Of a DNA stretch of 64,000 nt, positions 1 to 9,098 are shown piece after piece (within the stretch, counting starts at the first letter, position 1; the number at the start of each line of letters is the position of its first letter). The translations under genes were made by a program, and so were the position numbers. This DNA comes from an uncultured Eubacteriales bacterium. Lineage in GTDB: Bacteria > Bacillota > Clostridia > Tissierellales > Peptoniphilaceae. The DNA lies in assembly GCA_900540185.1 (NCBI GenBank), contig UQFH01000008.1, positions 1 through 64,000 on the forward strand, read 5' to 3'. Below the pieces are notes generated by a model that saw only the letters and a list, made by a program, of their open reading frames with translations, had not been told where the DNA came from and did not search any database.

Positions 1-17
1 CATGTGTAAATTAAATT

Positions 18-84
18 GAACCGCCGTATGCCGAACGGCACGTACGGTGGTGTGAGAGGGGCTAGTTTTTAGCCCCTATTCGAT
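18..84 (+). mobile_element. 3' end of a group II intron (domains V and VI)
   Basis: Positions 21-50 fold as the short domain V hairpin of group II introns: CCGCCGT pairs with ACGGTGG, a two-base CG bulge follows, and TGCC pairs with GGCA around a GAAC tetraloop. Positions 54-84 give a second stem (GGGGCTA with TAGCCCC) followed by CTATTCGAT, which fits domain VI and the 3' splice end. This arrangement is typical of the region just after an intron-encoded reverse transcriptase gene, which would lie upstream of the window. Whether the element is intact cannot be judged here. The exact 3' end near 84 is an estimate. Confidence 0.75.
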
Positions 85-204
85 TAAATTATCGATGAAG
101 GGTTTTACTGCCACATAAATATCATAAAGCTAATATTATGGAGTCTATTTTATACAAATAGTAGTTGAGGACATTCCGAAAATATTGCACTAAATCGTTT
201 CATA

Positions 205-233
205 TTGTAAAATGTGTAAATTTATATTATAAT
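205..233 (+). promoter_or_regulatory. Sigma-A promoter of the SLH/CAP protein gene
   Basis: TTGTAA (205-210) and a perfect TATAAT (228-233) are separated by 17 bases, about 30 bases before the start codon at 266. Confidence 0.75.
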
Positions 234-265
234 AAAGAAAGAAATATATTTTACAGGAGTTAATT

Positions 266-1636
266 ATGTTTAAATTGAAGAAACAAAAATTGTTTATTGT
301 GTTTGTGTTGATAATGCTAATAGTTGGCGGTGGAGTTATTGAGGCAGCTCAAATTGAGTTTAAGGACATTTCCGGTCACTGGGCTAAGGATATTATCTTA
401 CAGACTGCAAGTAAGGGATTTATAAACGGTTATGAGGATGGGAGATTCAAACCGGACAATATGATTTCAGTAAAGGAAGCACTTGCAATTTTGGGAAGAT
501 ATGCTATGTCGAATCAAGAATTGGTAAACAATCAAGTTGCTGACTACCAAATTGAACCGAACAGTAAAAACTGGGGATTTATAGAAGTGAATTTCGCAAT
601 GGACAGAATGCCTTTGAATATTTTTGAGGGTTCTGAAACTTCAAGGGCAATCACAAGAGAGGAAACGGCATATATTATAAACCATTTATTTAAAGGAATA
701 GACGGTACCGGAATAGTATATATTAAAGATATTGAAAATTCACGATTTAAGAATGAAATATTAAATCTGGTTTTTGCAGGAATAATAAATGGATTTCCGG
801 ATGGAACTTTTAAACCGACGCTGCAAATTACAAGAGCGGAACTCACTAGTCTTATTTTTAAGCTTGAAAAAAATCAAACAAGCCTCGGAAAAACTGAAAA
901 TGCTTCCAATGAAAACAATTTAACTGTTGATTTAATTGATGATAAACATAATAACGAAGTTATTACGAACGGGAATGAATCGATAGAGTCTAAGTCTACG
1001 GAAGATTTATCGAACAACAATATTACAGATGGCAATCAAACAAATAGTTATAATTTTGTTTATCCTAAAAATTTTACCGAGCTATTTAATAGCGGTAAAG
1101 TTATAGATTTTGATGAGCTAAGAGATGAATTTATGTATTTGTTGAATAAAGAAAGAGAATCAAACGGCGTGGAGCCGCTTACGCTTGGTGAACACCTTAG
1201 AAGGGGAGTTGAGACCAGGGCGATCGAACTTGCTGAAAACGGTTATCATAGAACGGGTAAAAATTATGACCAACCGCATAAGAGACTTGACGGAGTAAGA
1301 GGATTTAGAACAGCGTTTGATTATTTGCCGTCGTATGATAGATGCAATGCTTGCTCACTCGGGGAAAATGTTCTAGTTTACACATATATGCCGGGGAATG
1401 AAAGATATTTACCGAATGACCCGAAATACGTCACAGATGTAAAAGCAATTGCAGAGTACATGTTCGATATTTGGAAGGAGAGCCCAGGACATTACAAAAA
1501 TATGATGAGTTCCGATTATAAGACTACATGGTTTGATGTTAAGATAAGTGACTTGATTTATCACTACGGAGCGAAAAATTTAGATTATCCGCTGCATACA
1601 ATTCTCGGGGTCCAAGTTTTCGATTCAGAAAGATAA
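266..1636 (+). CDS. SLH-domain surface protein with C-terminal CAP/SCP domain
   Basis: A 456-residue secreted protein. Residues 1-28 form a signal peptide (basic start, long hydrophobic core, cleavage likely after IEA). Two clear S-layer homology repeats follow (about residues 32-80 with GFINGYEDGRFKP, and 152-200 with GIINGFPDGTFKP), with a degenerate third between them. SLH repeats bind pyruvylated wall polymers, so the protein is probably held on the cell surface. After a low-complexity Asn/Ser-rich linker (about 205-265), residues 285-456 resemble a CAP (SCP/PR-1) domain: LNKERESNGVEPL, HRTG, LGEN, and W-x5-GHYKNMM near the end. The ligand or activity of bacterial CAP domains is mostly unknown. 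The ATG at 266 follows an AGGAGT ribosome site. It is transcribed alone, between its own promoter and a terminator. Confidence 0.85.
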   Translation: MFKLKKQKLFIVFVLIMLIVGGGVIEAAQIEFKDISGHWAKDIILQTASKGFINGYEDGRFKPDNMISVKEALAILGRYAMSNQELVNNQVADYQIEPNSKNWGFIEVNFAMDRMPLNIFEGSETSRAITREETAYIINHLFKGIDGTGIVYIKDIENSRFKNEILNLVFAGIINGFPDGTFKPTLQITRAELTSLIFKLEKNQTSLGKTENASNENNLTVDLIDDKHNNEVITNGNESIESKSTEDLSNNNITDGNQTNSYNFVYPKNFTELFNSGKVIDFDELRDEFMYLLNKERESNGVEPLTLGEHLRRGVETRAIELAENGYHRTGKNYDQPHKRLDGVRGFRTAFDYLPSYDRCNACSLGENVLVYTYMPGNERYLPNDPKYVTDVKAIAEYMFDIWKESPGHYKNMMSSDYKTTWFDVKISDLIYHYGAKNLDYPLHTILGVQVFDSER

Positions 1637-1666
1637 AATTTAATAAACTGTAAATATATAATGATA

Positions 1667-1697
1667 GAAGACCTGTTTTAAAATAGGTCTTCTTTTA
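1667..1697 (+). terminator. Rho-independent terminator after the SLH/CAP gene
   Basis: GAAGACCT (1667-1674) pairs perfectly with AGGTCTTC (1685-1692), followed by TTTT. Confidence 0.85.
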
Positions 1698-1799
1698 TAT
1701 TAAAGACATTTATCTTATGATTTAAATCACAAAAATTAAAAGATTAGTAGTTGTTAATTAAAAAATATCAAATAATACTAACTTTTAACGAAATATTAC

Positions 1800-1828
1800 T
1801 TGAATTAGAGTGTATTTGATGTTATAAT
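1800..1828 (+). promoter_or_regulatory. Sigma-A promoter of the large LRR/SLH protein gene
   Basis: TTGAAT (1800-1805), 17-base spacer, TATAAT (1823-1828); a TTGGAGG ribosome site and ATG follow at 1863. Confidence 0.75.
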
Positions 1829-1862
1829 TAAAATTGACTTAAAAAATTATTTGGAGGTATTT

Positions 1863-4800
1863 ATGAAGAAAATAATGTCAATGGCATTGGCAATTTTGAT
1901 GATTATAATGTCGATGCCGATAATTAAAGCTGAAGGCACTGCAAAAATTACCGGAATTTCTATTGACGGAGAAGAATTGGGTATTAATGCAGAGAAAAAA
2001 ATGGAAAAAAGTGGTGGCACTTTGAATGTCATTGTCTCAAGTGAGAATTTAGATGATCTGAAGTGTATGCTTAATTATGATGGTGATAGAAAACCTGTTG
2101 AAATGTACGCAAATGATATTTTGACATATAGCAAGAGAAATCTAAAAAATGGTTTCATGTTAACCATCACGTTACCGGCTAATGAAACTGAATCAGATAA
2201 GGAATATTTATTCAGATTTAAAGCTACGTCATATAATGATGCAAGTTTAAAAGTAATAGTTTCCGGGAAAGAAGAAACAGATGAACCAAGTCCTGAACCA
2301 AATCCAAATCCGGGCGAGGATCCGGAGCCAAATCCGGGAGAAGATACTAGTAAAGCTGAGATTCTTGGAATGGATATGGGAGATGGAAAGCTAGTAAAAA
2401 CTTTTTCTGAAAATATTAAGAATGAAAGCAAAACTTATACAGCAATTGTAAAGACTAAGAATGTGGATAAATTACAAATAAAATATACAATGAATGGTAT
2501 GTTTAACAAACCTGGAGTTACTTCAAACATTATAAAAACAGCTGAAAATGAATTTAAGGTGACATTAATTGTTGCTGAAAATTTTGCTAGAAGTTGCAAA
2601 AAATATGAAATAAGCATTGGTCACGGAGATATCCCGGGAGATTATTCGGATGGGATTAAATTAAACATAAACATTAACGGAACAACAAATCTTTGTACAC
2701 CTGGTGGTAATGATGAAGACCCAATAGAGAGAGTTGCTACTATTTCACGTGTTAGTGATACTGAATCTATAGCAGAAGACGTTTTAAATATGACTATCGA
2801 TTCAAAAGAGCAAGATAAGAAAGTTTACCTAACACTTATAAACGGTGACATCTTGAAAGATGGTGAATTAGACGCTCTTATTGAGAAAGATGGAGTTATT
2901 GATTTTTCTATAAAAACAACTTTCTCGGGAGATAAAAACGCTAGGATAGCAACTATTCATTTCCCGGAAAATACAGAAGGCAAAGACGTTGTTTATGAAG
3001 TTACATTCAAGATTAAAAATAAACTTCAAAACAGCAAGAAAGTTACTATTAATCAAACAAAAAAAGCAGAGGAAGAAAAACAAACCAGCATTGAACTATT
3101 CACTTTAACAAATGAGAACATTCCACTCAGTGGCGGTTCAGTAAGAGCTTCTGTTTTTGGAGAAAACATTGATACAAGTAAGCTGAGCGTAAAGGTATTT
3201 GATGGGGGTAGTGATATAAGCGGCTCTATGATGATGAGTCCATTTATTGGAAGAGAAGATGTTGCGACAAGTGATATCACTTTCAAAGAAAGCGTTGAAG
3301 ACAAATCTTATACTCTAAAGCTATATTACGCCGGTGAAGAAAAAATGACTGCAAACTTGGTTCAAAACAAGTACGGCAGCAACAACGACTCTATAAACTT
3401 CCAAGCGAACAGAATATTTAAAGCTGGAAACAAGATTATAACTGAGTTTACTCACGACATTTTTGAAGCATATCCAAATGCATTGAAAGATAATACAGAA
3501 ATAGCGTTTGATGGAACAGCAGATATTGAAAAACACGAAGGAAAGTATGTAAAAGCTGAGCCTAAATTTGAAAAGCTTAAAGATGCTGACACAGTTGAAA
3601 TTCAAGGTAACAAGATAATTGTAACATTAGCAGAAGAAAGAGAATTTAAGAATGCACCTAAGATAAGATTCGGATTTAGAACATTCAAAAATCCGGAAGG
3701 AATTTACAATGGAAGAAAAGACAATAGAATAAACAGCTACTTTATTCAAGACGGTAATGGAATTATATTGTCAGCAGATTTCATAAGTGATAAGGTATTC
3801 ACTTCACAAGGTGGAGATGTTGAGCTTAAAATTCATGGAATTGAATTAAGTGATGACGAAACGAATGCAAGTCACACAAGAGTAAAAATCATTAAGATGG
3901 AAAATCTCAAGAAAGACAGTGAACAAACAGAAGTTCCATACACATTGGAGGGCAATGGAAGTGAACAAATATTGAAGTTCACATTGCCGGAAAATAATTC
4001 AAATAGAACTGAGTCTTATACTGTTCTTCTATCAACCGACGGACGCGTATATGTTTCGGATGTCAATGCTACAGCAAATGATAGAGCGAATCTTCTAGTT
4101 ATATCAGTTTTATCGGAAGGAAAGAACAAAGATGATATGACTCTCGGTTTTGCGAGAATTCAAAGTTACGGTACAAGCGGCGGAAGCACGGAAAAGCCGG
4201 ACCTAACTCATACAACTCCACCGCTAGGACAAGAAAGCAAAAAGACTTGGGTTACGATTTATGGAACAAATTTGAAGAACCCGATGACAAAGATTAGAGC
4301 AAAAGCTGAGGTTCCTGCGGGAAGCGGAAAATATGTTTACTGGTATCCGGTAAACGAAGGAACTCAAGACAGCGGCGATAAATTCATCATGGTCGGTGTA
4401 AGCAAGGGACTTTATGGCAAGGACAATGTTCAAATGCTTGAAGTTATTGCACCTCGTGGATACAGAGGAGACATAAATTACACATATGAGATAGCCATAG
4501 ATGGTGTAAACTACGATACAGAGCTTACAACTACGGTAACACTTCTTGATGACGGTGAAGAGCAAGGTATCAGAAAAAAACATGAAGACTTTGTTCGAGA
4601 ACTTTCTGTGAAATACCAAGATGAAGGTGGTAATGAAATAAAAACTACAGAAAATATGCATGTTATGAAAAACATGTCGTTAAGAGTAGTGGGAATTGAT
4701 AAAGCGCCTGAAATTGATGGATATAAATATAAAGAGTTAAAGGGCTTAAATAAAGACCTAAATAAAGAACTCGCCAAGATTGATATGCTTAGAAAGTTAG

Positions 4801-6842
4801 CAGAAAATGGAACTATATCAGAAGATGAAAAACAAGAACTTGCAAAACTTGAACAATGGGTTAAGGACCACAAGGACATTGAATTTGATACAGTTATCGG
4901 AGATATCGAAGAATTAGTTTTTGTTTATGAAAAATTAGAACAAGATGAATATATCAATATTCCAGATCCTAAATTCTTAAAAGTTATAAACAAGAACTTG
5001 GATCCAAATCGTCCTGACGATCAAAAAGTTACTAAGAAAGAGATGGAAAGTTTAACAATGATCTCTCATTACTTGGATAAAAATGGTAAACCAGGAATTC
5101 AAGACAATGCAAAAGAATCAATTCTAGGTACTCCAAATAGCTTGGAAGGTACAGACGACTTTAAATTTATGATAAGCTATGGCATTAATAGTATAGAAGG
5201 TATACAATATGCTAAGAATCTTAAGAAGTTGAAGTTAAATGAAAATGAAATTAGTGATATTAGCTACTTGAAAGACTTAGACAAGCTTGAGTATTTGGAA
5301 ATTTCAAGAAACAGAATTGTTGACATAAAGCCGCTTGAAGGATTGACTAATCTTATTTTCTTAAAACTATACAATAACTGGATAGAAGACGTTACACCGT
5401 TAAAAAATCTTACAAATCTAACTGGACTCGACGTTCATAATAATGTAAGACAAAAGATGGTAGACGGAAAACGAGTTAACAGTAACGGAATTAGCGATAT
5501 ATCTGCATTAAAAGACTTGGCTAAGCTTAACTTCTTGGATGTGTCTGCTAATAATCTAAAAGATGTGTCTGTTATTAAGATGTTCCCGGATATAAGGGAT
5601 ATAGATCTTTCGGGTAACCATATAGAAACTTATGAAGGACTTGGCGATTATATTGCTGATAAATATATGCAAGTACAAATTGGCATTGGAAGCATAAATT
5701 TCTGGGCACAAAGCGTTACAGAAGATGAGCCTATAAAAATAAGTGGAAAAGAACTTGAATTTGATAATAAATACAAAGGCTACAAGGAGCTATTCACAAC
5801 ATTAATTAAGAAAATGAATGAAGATGATGCGCCTAGCGATGAAGATGCGTTACAAATGGCTCAAGACTATACTATGGCGGAAATAGATTTAGATGGTGTA
5901 GAAGTAGCATATGATTTAAACACAAATAAGATCAAATTAAACCTAAGCGATGATTTCTTAAAAGAAAATAAAGATAAAGTTGTGGATTCACAAATTAAAT
6001 TCACATTTGCTTTTGCTTATGAGTGGAGCTTAAATGTTGAACTTGACTTAAGAGATATAGATACTGAACCACAACCAGAACCAGAACCACAACCAGAACC
6101 GGAACCGGATCCACAACCTGAGTCGGAAGATGATGTAGTTGTAAGACCGAGACCAAGACGTAGACCGGATACAAATGGCAAGAAAGAGGAAGTAAAACCG
6201 GAAGACAAGAAGGAAGTTAAGACTGAAGAAAATAATATTCTAAAACCGATTGAAAAAGAAATTCTGCTCGATGTTAAAGAGCCGACATTACCGGTCAATT
6301 TAAAAGATATTCCGGATGACGATTATGGTGTAGCTATAAAGAATATGGTTAGTCGCGGAGTTCTTTTAGGAACCAGTGAAACAGAATTTTCGCCTGATGT
6401 CACAATTTCAAGAGCGATGGTAACTGAAGTATTTAGAAGATTGGCAACGGATAAAAGCACTGGCGAAAATGTAAAATTTGAAGACGTTAAGGACGATGCA
6501 TGGTATGCTGAGTCAGTTAAGTGGGCAGCTTTCATGAATATTATTAAAGGATATGAAAACGGTACCTTTAAGCCAAATCAAAAAGTTACAAGACAGGAAT
6601 TTGCAATCATGATTTGCAGAATGCTTGATGCATTCAACATAGAATTACCTAAGTGTAATGAAGTTGATTTGTCTCAATTCGGAAGTTTGGAAAATTGGAG
6701 TAAGGATGCTGTAATAAGAGTGCTTCAAGAAGGTTTATTAAAAATTGAACCGAACGGTGAATTTGGCCCGAAGAGCCTTGTAAGCAGAAAAGAACTTGCG
6801 CTTATCCTTGATAAGATTGTTGAATTCACATTAAATAAATAG
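1863..6842 (+). CDS. Very large LRR and SLH-domain cell-surface protein
   Basis: The start is the ATG at 1863, placed after GGAGG at 1853-1857; this gives about 1659 residues. Residues 1-24 are a signal peptide ending near IIKA. The first 1100 residues look like repeated Ig-like or adhesin modules with two short Pro/Glu/Asn linkers, but I recognise no specific family there. About residues 1103-1265 are internalin-like leucine-rich repeats (LKKLKLNENEISDISYL, LEYLEISRNRI, LNFLDVSANNL). A second acidic Pro-Glu linker (6066-6120) and a basic Arg-Pro patch lead to C-terminal SLH repeats (about 6305-6820, with GYENGTFKPNQ), which should anchor it to the wall. A role in adhesion or host contact is likely but inferred. 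It is flanked by its own promoter and terminator. Confidence 0.85.
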   Translation: MKKIMSMALAILMIIMSMPIIKAEGTAKITGISIDGEELGINAEKKMEKSGGTLNVIVSSENLDDLKCMLNYDGDRKPVEMYANDILTYSKRNLKNGFMLTITLPANETESDKEYLFRFKATSYNDASLKVIVSGKEETDEPSPEPNPNPGEDPEPNPGEDTSKAEILGMDMGDGKLVKTFSENIKNESKTYTAIVKTKNVDKLQIKYTMNGMFNKPGVTSNIIKTAENEFKVTLIVAENFARSCKKYEISIGHGDIPGDYSDGIKLNININGTTNLCTPGGNDEDPIERVATISRVSDTESIAEDVLNMTIDSKEQDKKVYLTLINGDILKDGELDALIEKDGVIDFSIKTTFSGDKNARIATIHFPENTEGKDVVYEVTFKIKNKLQNSKKVTINQTKKAEEEKQTSIELFTLTNENIPLSGGSVRASVFGENIDTSKLSVKVFDGGSDISGSMMMSPFIGREDVATSDITFKESVEDKSYTLKLYYAGEEKMTANLVQNKYGSNNDSINFQANRIFKAGNKIITEFTHDIFEAYPNALKDNTEIAFDGTADIEKHEGKYVKAEPKFEKLKDADTVEIQGNKIIVTLAEEREFKNAPKIRFGFRTFKNPEGIYNGRKDNRINSYFIQDGNGIILSADFISDKVFTSQGGDVELKIHGIELSDDETNASHTRVKIIKMENLKKDSEQTEVPYTLEGNGSEQILKFTLPENNSNRTESYTVLLSTDGRVYVSDVNATANDRANLLVISVLSEGKNKDDMTLGFARIQSYGTSGGSTEKPDLTHTTPPLGQESKKTWVTIYGTNLKNPMTKIRAKAEVPAGSGKYVYWYPVNEGTQDSGDKFIMVGVSKGLYGKDNVQMLEVIAPRGYRGDINYTYEIAIDGVNYDTELTTTVTLLDDGEEQGIRKKHEDFVRELSVKYQDEGGNEIKTTENMHVMKNMSLRVVGIDKAPEIDGYKYKELKGLNKDLNKELAKIDMLRKLAENGTISEDEKQELAKLEQWVKDHKDIEFDTVIGDIEELVFVYEKLEQDEYINIPDPKFLKVINKNLDPNRPDDQKVTKKEMESLTMISHYLDKNGKPGIQDNAKESILGTPNSLEGTDDFKFMISYGINSIEGIQYAKNLKKLKLNENEISDISYLKDLDKLEYLEISRNRIVDIKPLEGLTNLIFLKLYNNWIEDVTPLKNLTNLTGLDVHNNVRQKMVDGKRVNSNGISDISALKDLAKLNFLDVSANNLKDVSVIKMFPDIRDIDLSGNHIETYEGLGDYIADKYMQVQIGIGSINFWAQSVTEDEPIKISGKELEFDNKYKGYKELFTTLIKKMNEDDAPSDEDALQMAQDYTMAEIDLDGVEVAYDLNTNKIKLNLSDDFLKENKDKVVDSQIKFTFAFAYEWSLNVELDLRDIDTEPQPEPEPQPEPEPDPQPESEDDVVVRPRPRRRPDTNGKKEEVKPEDKKEVKTEENNILKPIEKEILLDVKEPTLPVNLKDIPDDDYGVAIKNMVSRGVLLGTSETEFSPDVTISRAMVTEVFRRLATDKSTGENVKFEDVKDDAWYAESVKWAAFMNIIKGYENGTFKPNQKVTRQEFAIMICRMLDAFNIELPKCNEVDLSQFGSLENWSKDAVIRVLQEGLLKIEPNGEFGPKSLVSRKELALILDKIVEFTLNK

Positions 6843-6857
6843 TGTTTATAAAAATAA

Positions 6858-6886
6858 AGAGGCTTGAGAAAATCAGGTCTCTTTTT
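6858..6886 (+). terminator. Rho-independent terminator after the LRR/SLH gene
   Basis: AGAGGCTTGA pairs with TCAGGTCTCT (two G-T wobbles) and is followed by TTTTT. Confidence 0.8.
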
Positions 6887-6888
6887 GT

Positions 6889-6917
6889 TTGAAAATATTT
6901 TTGGTTTACTATATAAT
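6889..6917 (+). promoter_or_regulatory. Sigma-A promoter of the BMP-type lipoprotein gene
   Basis: TTGAAA (6889-6894), 17-base spacer, TATAAT (6912-6917), directly after the preceding terminator. Confidence 0.7.
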
Positions 6918-6951
6918 TAGTCTATAGATTAATGATATCAGGAGAATTTTT

Positions 6952-7914
6952 ATGAATAGAAAAAGAATAGTTTTTTTAATATTAATTGGATTATTTATTT
7001 TGGGTTGTAAAAAAACACAGAAAGTAAAAGAGACTGAAAAAGAATCGCCTATAAAGGTTGGAGTTTTAGATTATGGATATTATAACGATAGAAGCTTTGT
7101 AGACAAGATTGTTTCGAGTTTAAATAACAATTTTAATATTGATGCAAAGAAGCTTACAATAGACGAAACACAACATTTCAATTTGGAGGATTCGGAGCTT
7201 ATTTTTGGTATCGGGACTGTTATGAATGAATTTTTTCCGGCGATTTGCGACAAGTATCCGGATAGGACTTTTGTGCTTCTCGATTCTGTTTCAAATGAAA
7301 AGCGTGATAATTTGAAGGAAATTGCAATTAAGCGTGAAGATGCGGCTTTTCTTGGCGGTGTTATAGCTTCTAAGGTTTCTGAAAACAGGAAAGTTTTATT
7401 TGTAGGTGGAGAGAAGATTCCTTTAGTTGAGAGCGTCGAGTATGGATTTAAGAGTGGAGTAAATTATCTTGAATCTGAAAATCCTGTTGAGTATAATGTG
7501 GATTATTTAAATTCTTTTCATGATGTAGATGCTATGAGTGAACTTTTAAATCGCTTTAAGAACAGTGGAGCGGATGTTGTTTTGAGCGTTTTGGGAGATG
7601 CGGATATAAAAGAAGATACAAGTTATAAGTTAATAAAGTTTGATGATTATATGTCGAGAGTATCGGTAAGACCGGATATTTCAATAACTGTGGACTATGC
7701 ACGTGCGATAAAAAAATTTTTAGAAAATGAAGCTATGGAATTTTCAGAATATTCATTAGATGGTGATGTAGTTTTTATTGATTCAAAGAATTATTTGAAT
7801 GAGGAAGATTTGAAAACGATTGAAAATATAAAAGAGGATATAATTAGCAAAAAAATTGTGGTTCCATACGATTCGGAATCATATAAGCTTTATATAAACA
7901 AAAAATTAAAATAA
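6952..7914 (+). CDS. BMP-family (PnrA/Med-like) lipoprotein
   Basis: A 320-residue lipoprotein. The signal peptide ends in ILGC, making Cys19 the likely lipidated residue. The mature part follows the periplasmic-binding fold of the BMP family: an opening IKVGVLDYGYYNDRSF strand, KREDAAFLGGVIA in the middle, then KVLFVGGEKIPLVESVEYGF, and GADVVLSVLGD. Members bind nucleosides and feed an ABC importer, or act as regulators like Bacillus Med. No permease or ATPase gene lies beside it, so a stand-alone role or a remote transporter are both possible. It is short for the family (usually 340-360 residues) and diverged. The ATG follows AGGAG at 6940-6944. It has its own promoter and terminator. Confidence 0.7.
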   Translation: MNRKRIVFLILIGLFILGCKKTQKVKETEKESPIKVGVLDYGYYNDRSFVDKIVSSLNNNFNIDAKKLTIDETQHFNLEDSELIFGIGTVMNEFFPAICDKYPDRTFVLLDSVSNEKRDNLKEIAIKREDAAFLGGVIASKVSENRKVLFVGGEKIPLVESVEYGFKSGVNYLESENPVEYNVDYLNSFHDVDAMSELLNRFKNSGADVVLSVLGDADIKEDTSYKLIKFDDYMSRVSVRPDISITVDYARAIKKFLENEAMEFSEYSLDGDVVFIDSKNYLNEEDLKTIENIKEDIISKKIVVPYDSESYKLYINKKLK

Positions 7915-7929
7915 ATTTGTTAAAAAGAG

Positions 7930-7969
7930 AGATAAATTAGAACCTAGGTAAATAATTTATCTTTTTTTA
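7930..7969 (+). terminator. Rho-independent terminator after the lipoprotein gene
   Basis: AGATAAATTA pairs with TAATTTATCT across a 13-base loop and runs into seven T residues. Confidence 0.75.
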
Positions 7970-7983
7970 TTTTTATGCGAACA

Positions 7984-8013
7984 TTAGAAAATTTAATCAA
8001 TATATGGTATAAT
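7984..8013 (+). promoter_or_regulatory. Extended -10 promoter of the glycolytic operon
   Basis: TGGTATAAT ends at 8013 and is a perfect TATAAT with the extended TGN element. The -35 (TTAGAA, near 7984-7989) is weak. This would drive gap-pgk-tpiA-eno. Confidence 0.65.
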
Positions 8014-8025
8014 ATATGTGTGAGA

Positions 8026-8064
8026 GCACATTTCAGTTTGTGCAAATGATTTCCATGTGGAAAT
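8026..8064 (+). promoter_or_regulatory. Two small hairpins in the gap leader
   Basis: GCACA (8026-8030) pairs with TGTGC (8039-8043), and ATTTCC (8049-8054) pairs with GGAAAT (8059-8064) around ATGT. Both lie between the promoter and the AAGGAGG ribosome site of gap. They could be a 5' stabilising structure or an operator; neither is shown. Confidence 0.4.
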
Positions 8065-8086
8065 GAATTTTTAAGGAGGAACTTAA

Positions 8087-9097
8087 ATGAAAGTTGGTAT
8101 TAATGGCTTTGGCCGTATCGGACGCGATGTAGCGAGAATTCTTTTGGAAGGTAGACATCCTAATTTGGAATTGGTACACATAAATGCAAGCGGCAATCTT
8201 GACGATTTGGCTCATTTATTCAAATATGATTCACTTTATGGAAAATTGCCTCATGAAATAAAAGCAACGGAAACCGGATTTGTTATTGACGGAAAAAGCA
8301 TTAATTTCACTCAAGAACGTGACCCTGAGAAGATTGACTGGTCAAAAGACGGAGTTGAAATAGTAATTGACGCAACAGGCGCTTTCAAGGATATGGAAGG
8401 TCTTGGAAAGCATCTACGCGGAACAGTTAAGAAGGTTATTTTGACAGCTCCGGGCAAAAATTTGGATAATACAATTGTTATGGGTGTAAACGATGACACT
8501 TATGACAAAGAAACTCAAAATATAATTTCAAATGCAAGCTGTACAACAAACTGTTTGGCACCGGTTGCAAAGGTTATCGAAGATGTATTCGGAATCGAAA
8601 GAGGTCTTATGACAACTGTTCACGCATACACAGGGGACCAAATGCTTTTGGACAGCAGACATAAAAAAGATAGAAGAAGAGCGAGAGCTGCGGCAATGTC
8701 TATGATTCCTACAACTACAGGGGCTGCAAAGGCTGTTGCACTTGTTATTCCGTCACTTGAAGGAAAATTGACAGGGTATGCACTTCGTGTTCCTACACCG
8801 ACTGTTTCAGTAGTTGATGTTGTTTTGGAACTTAAGAAACCTGCAACGGTTGAAGAGGTTAACAATGCTCTTAAAGAAGCTGCAAACGGCAAGATGAAGG
8901 GAATTTTGGGATATACAGAAGAAGAATTGGTTTCAATCGACTTTAAAGGAGATGAAAATTCTTCCATTGTTGACTCAAAACTTACACTTCAAATGGGAGA
9001 CAATATGTTTAAAATAGTCTCATGGTATGATAACGAATGGGGCTATTCAATGCGTGTTGCCGATTTGGCTCAAATGGTTGCGGAAGCGGAAAAATAA
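8087..9097 (+). CDS. gap: Glyceraldehyde-3-phosphate dehydrogenase
   Basis: Converts glyceraldehyde 3-phosphate, phosphate and NAD to 1,3-bisphosphoglycerate. The 336 residues open with the NAD-binding GINGFGRIGRDVARI motif and carry the catalytic SNASCTTNCLAP segment near residue 150, with the active-site Cys. The C-terminal WYDNEWGYSMRV is also typical. The length is normal. A strong AAGGAGG precedes the ATG. It is the first gene of a four-gene glycolytic operon (gap, pgk, tpiA, eno) with gaps of 10 bases or fewer, so the enzymes of the triose stage are made together. Confidence 0.97.
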   Translation: MKVGINGFGRIGRDVARILLEGRHPNLELVHINASGNLDDLAHLFKYDSLYGKLPHEIKATETGFVIDGKSINFTQERDPEKIDWSKDGVEIVIDATGAFKDMEGLGKHLRGTVKKVILTAPGKNLDNTIVMGVNDDTYDKETQNIISNASCTTNCLAPVAKVIEDVFGIERGLMTTVHAYTGDQMLLDSRHKKDRRRARAAAMSMIPTTTGAAKAVALVIPSLEGKLTGYALRVPTPTVSVVDVVLELKKPATVEEVNNALKEAANGKMKGILGYTEEELVSIDFKGDENSSIVDSKLTLQMGDNMFKIVSWYDNEWGYSMRVADLAQMVAEAEK

Positions 9098-9098
9098 A

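Noticed and set aside
2284..2345. Repeats in the large SLH protein as a CRISPR-like or mobile repeat
   Set aside because: The repeats encode in-frame Pro-Glu/Asn linkers with varied third codon positions; no CRISPR array or insertion sequence is visible anywhere in the window.
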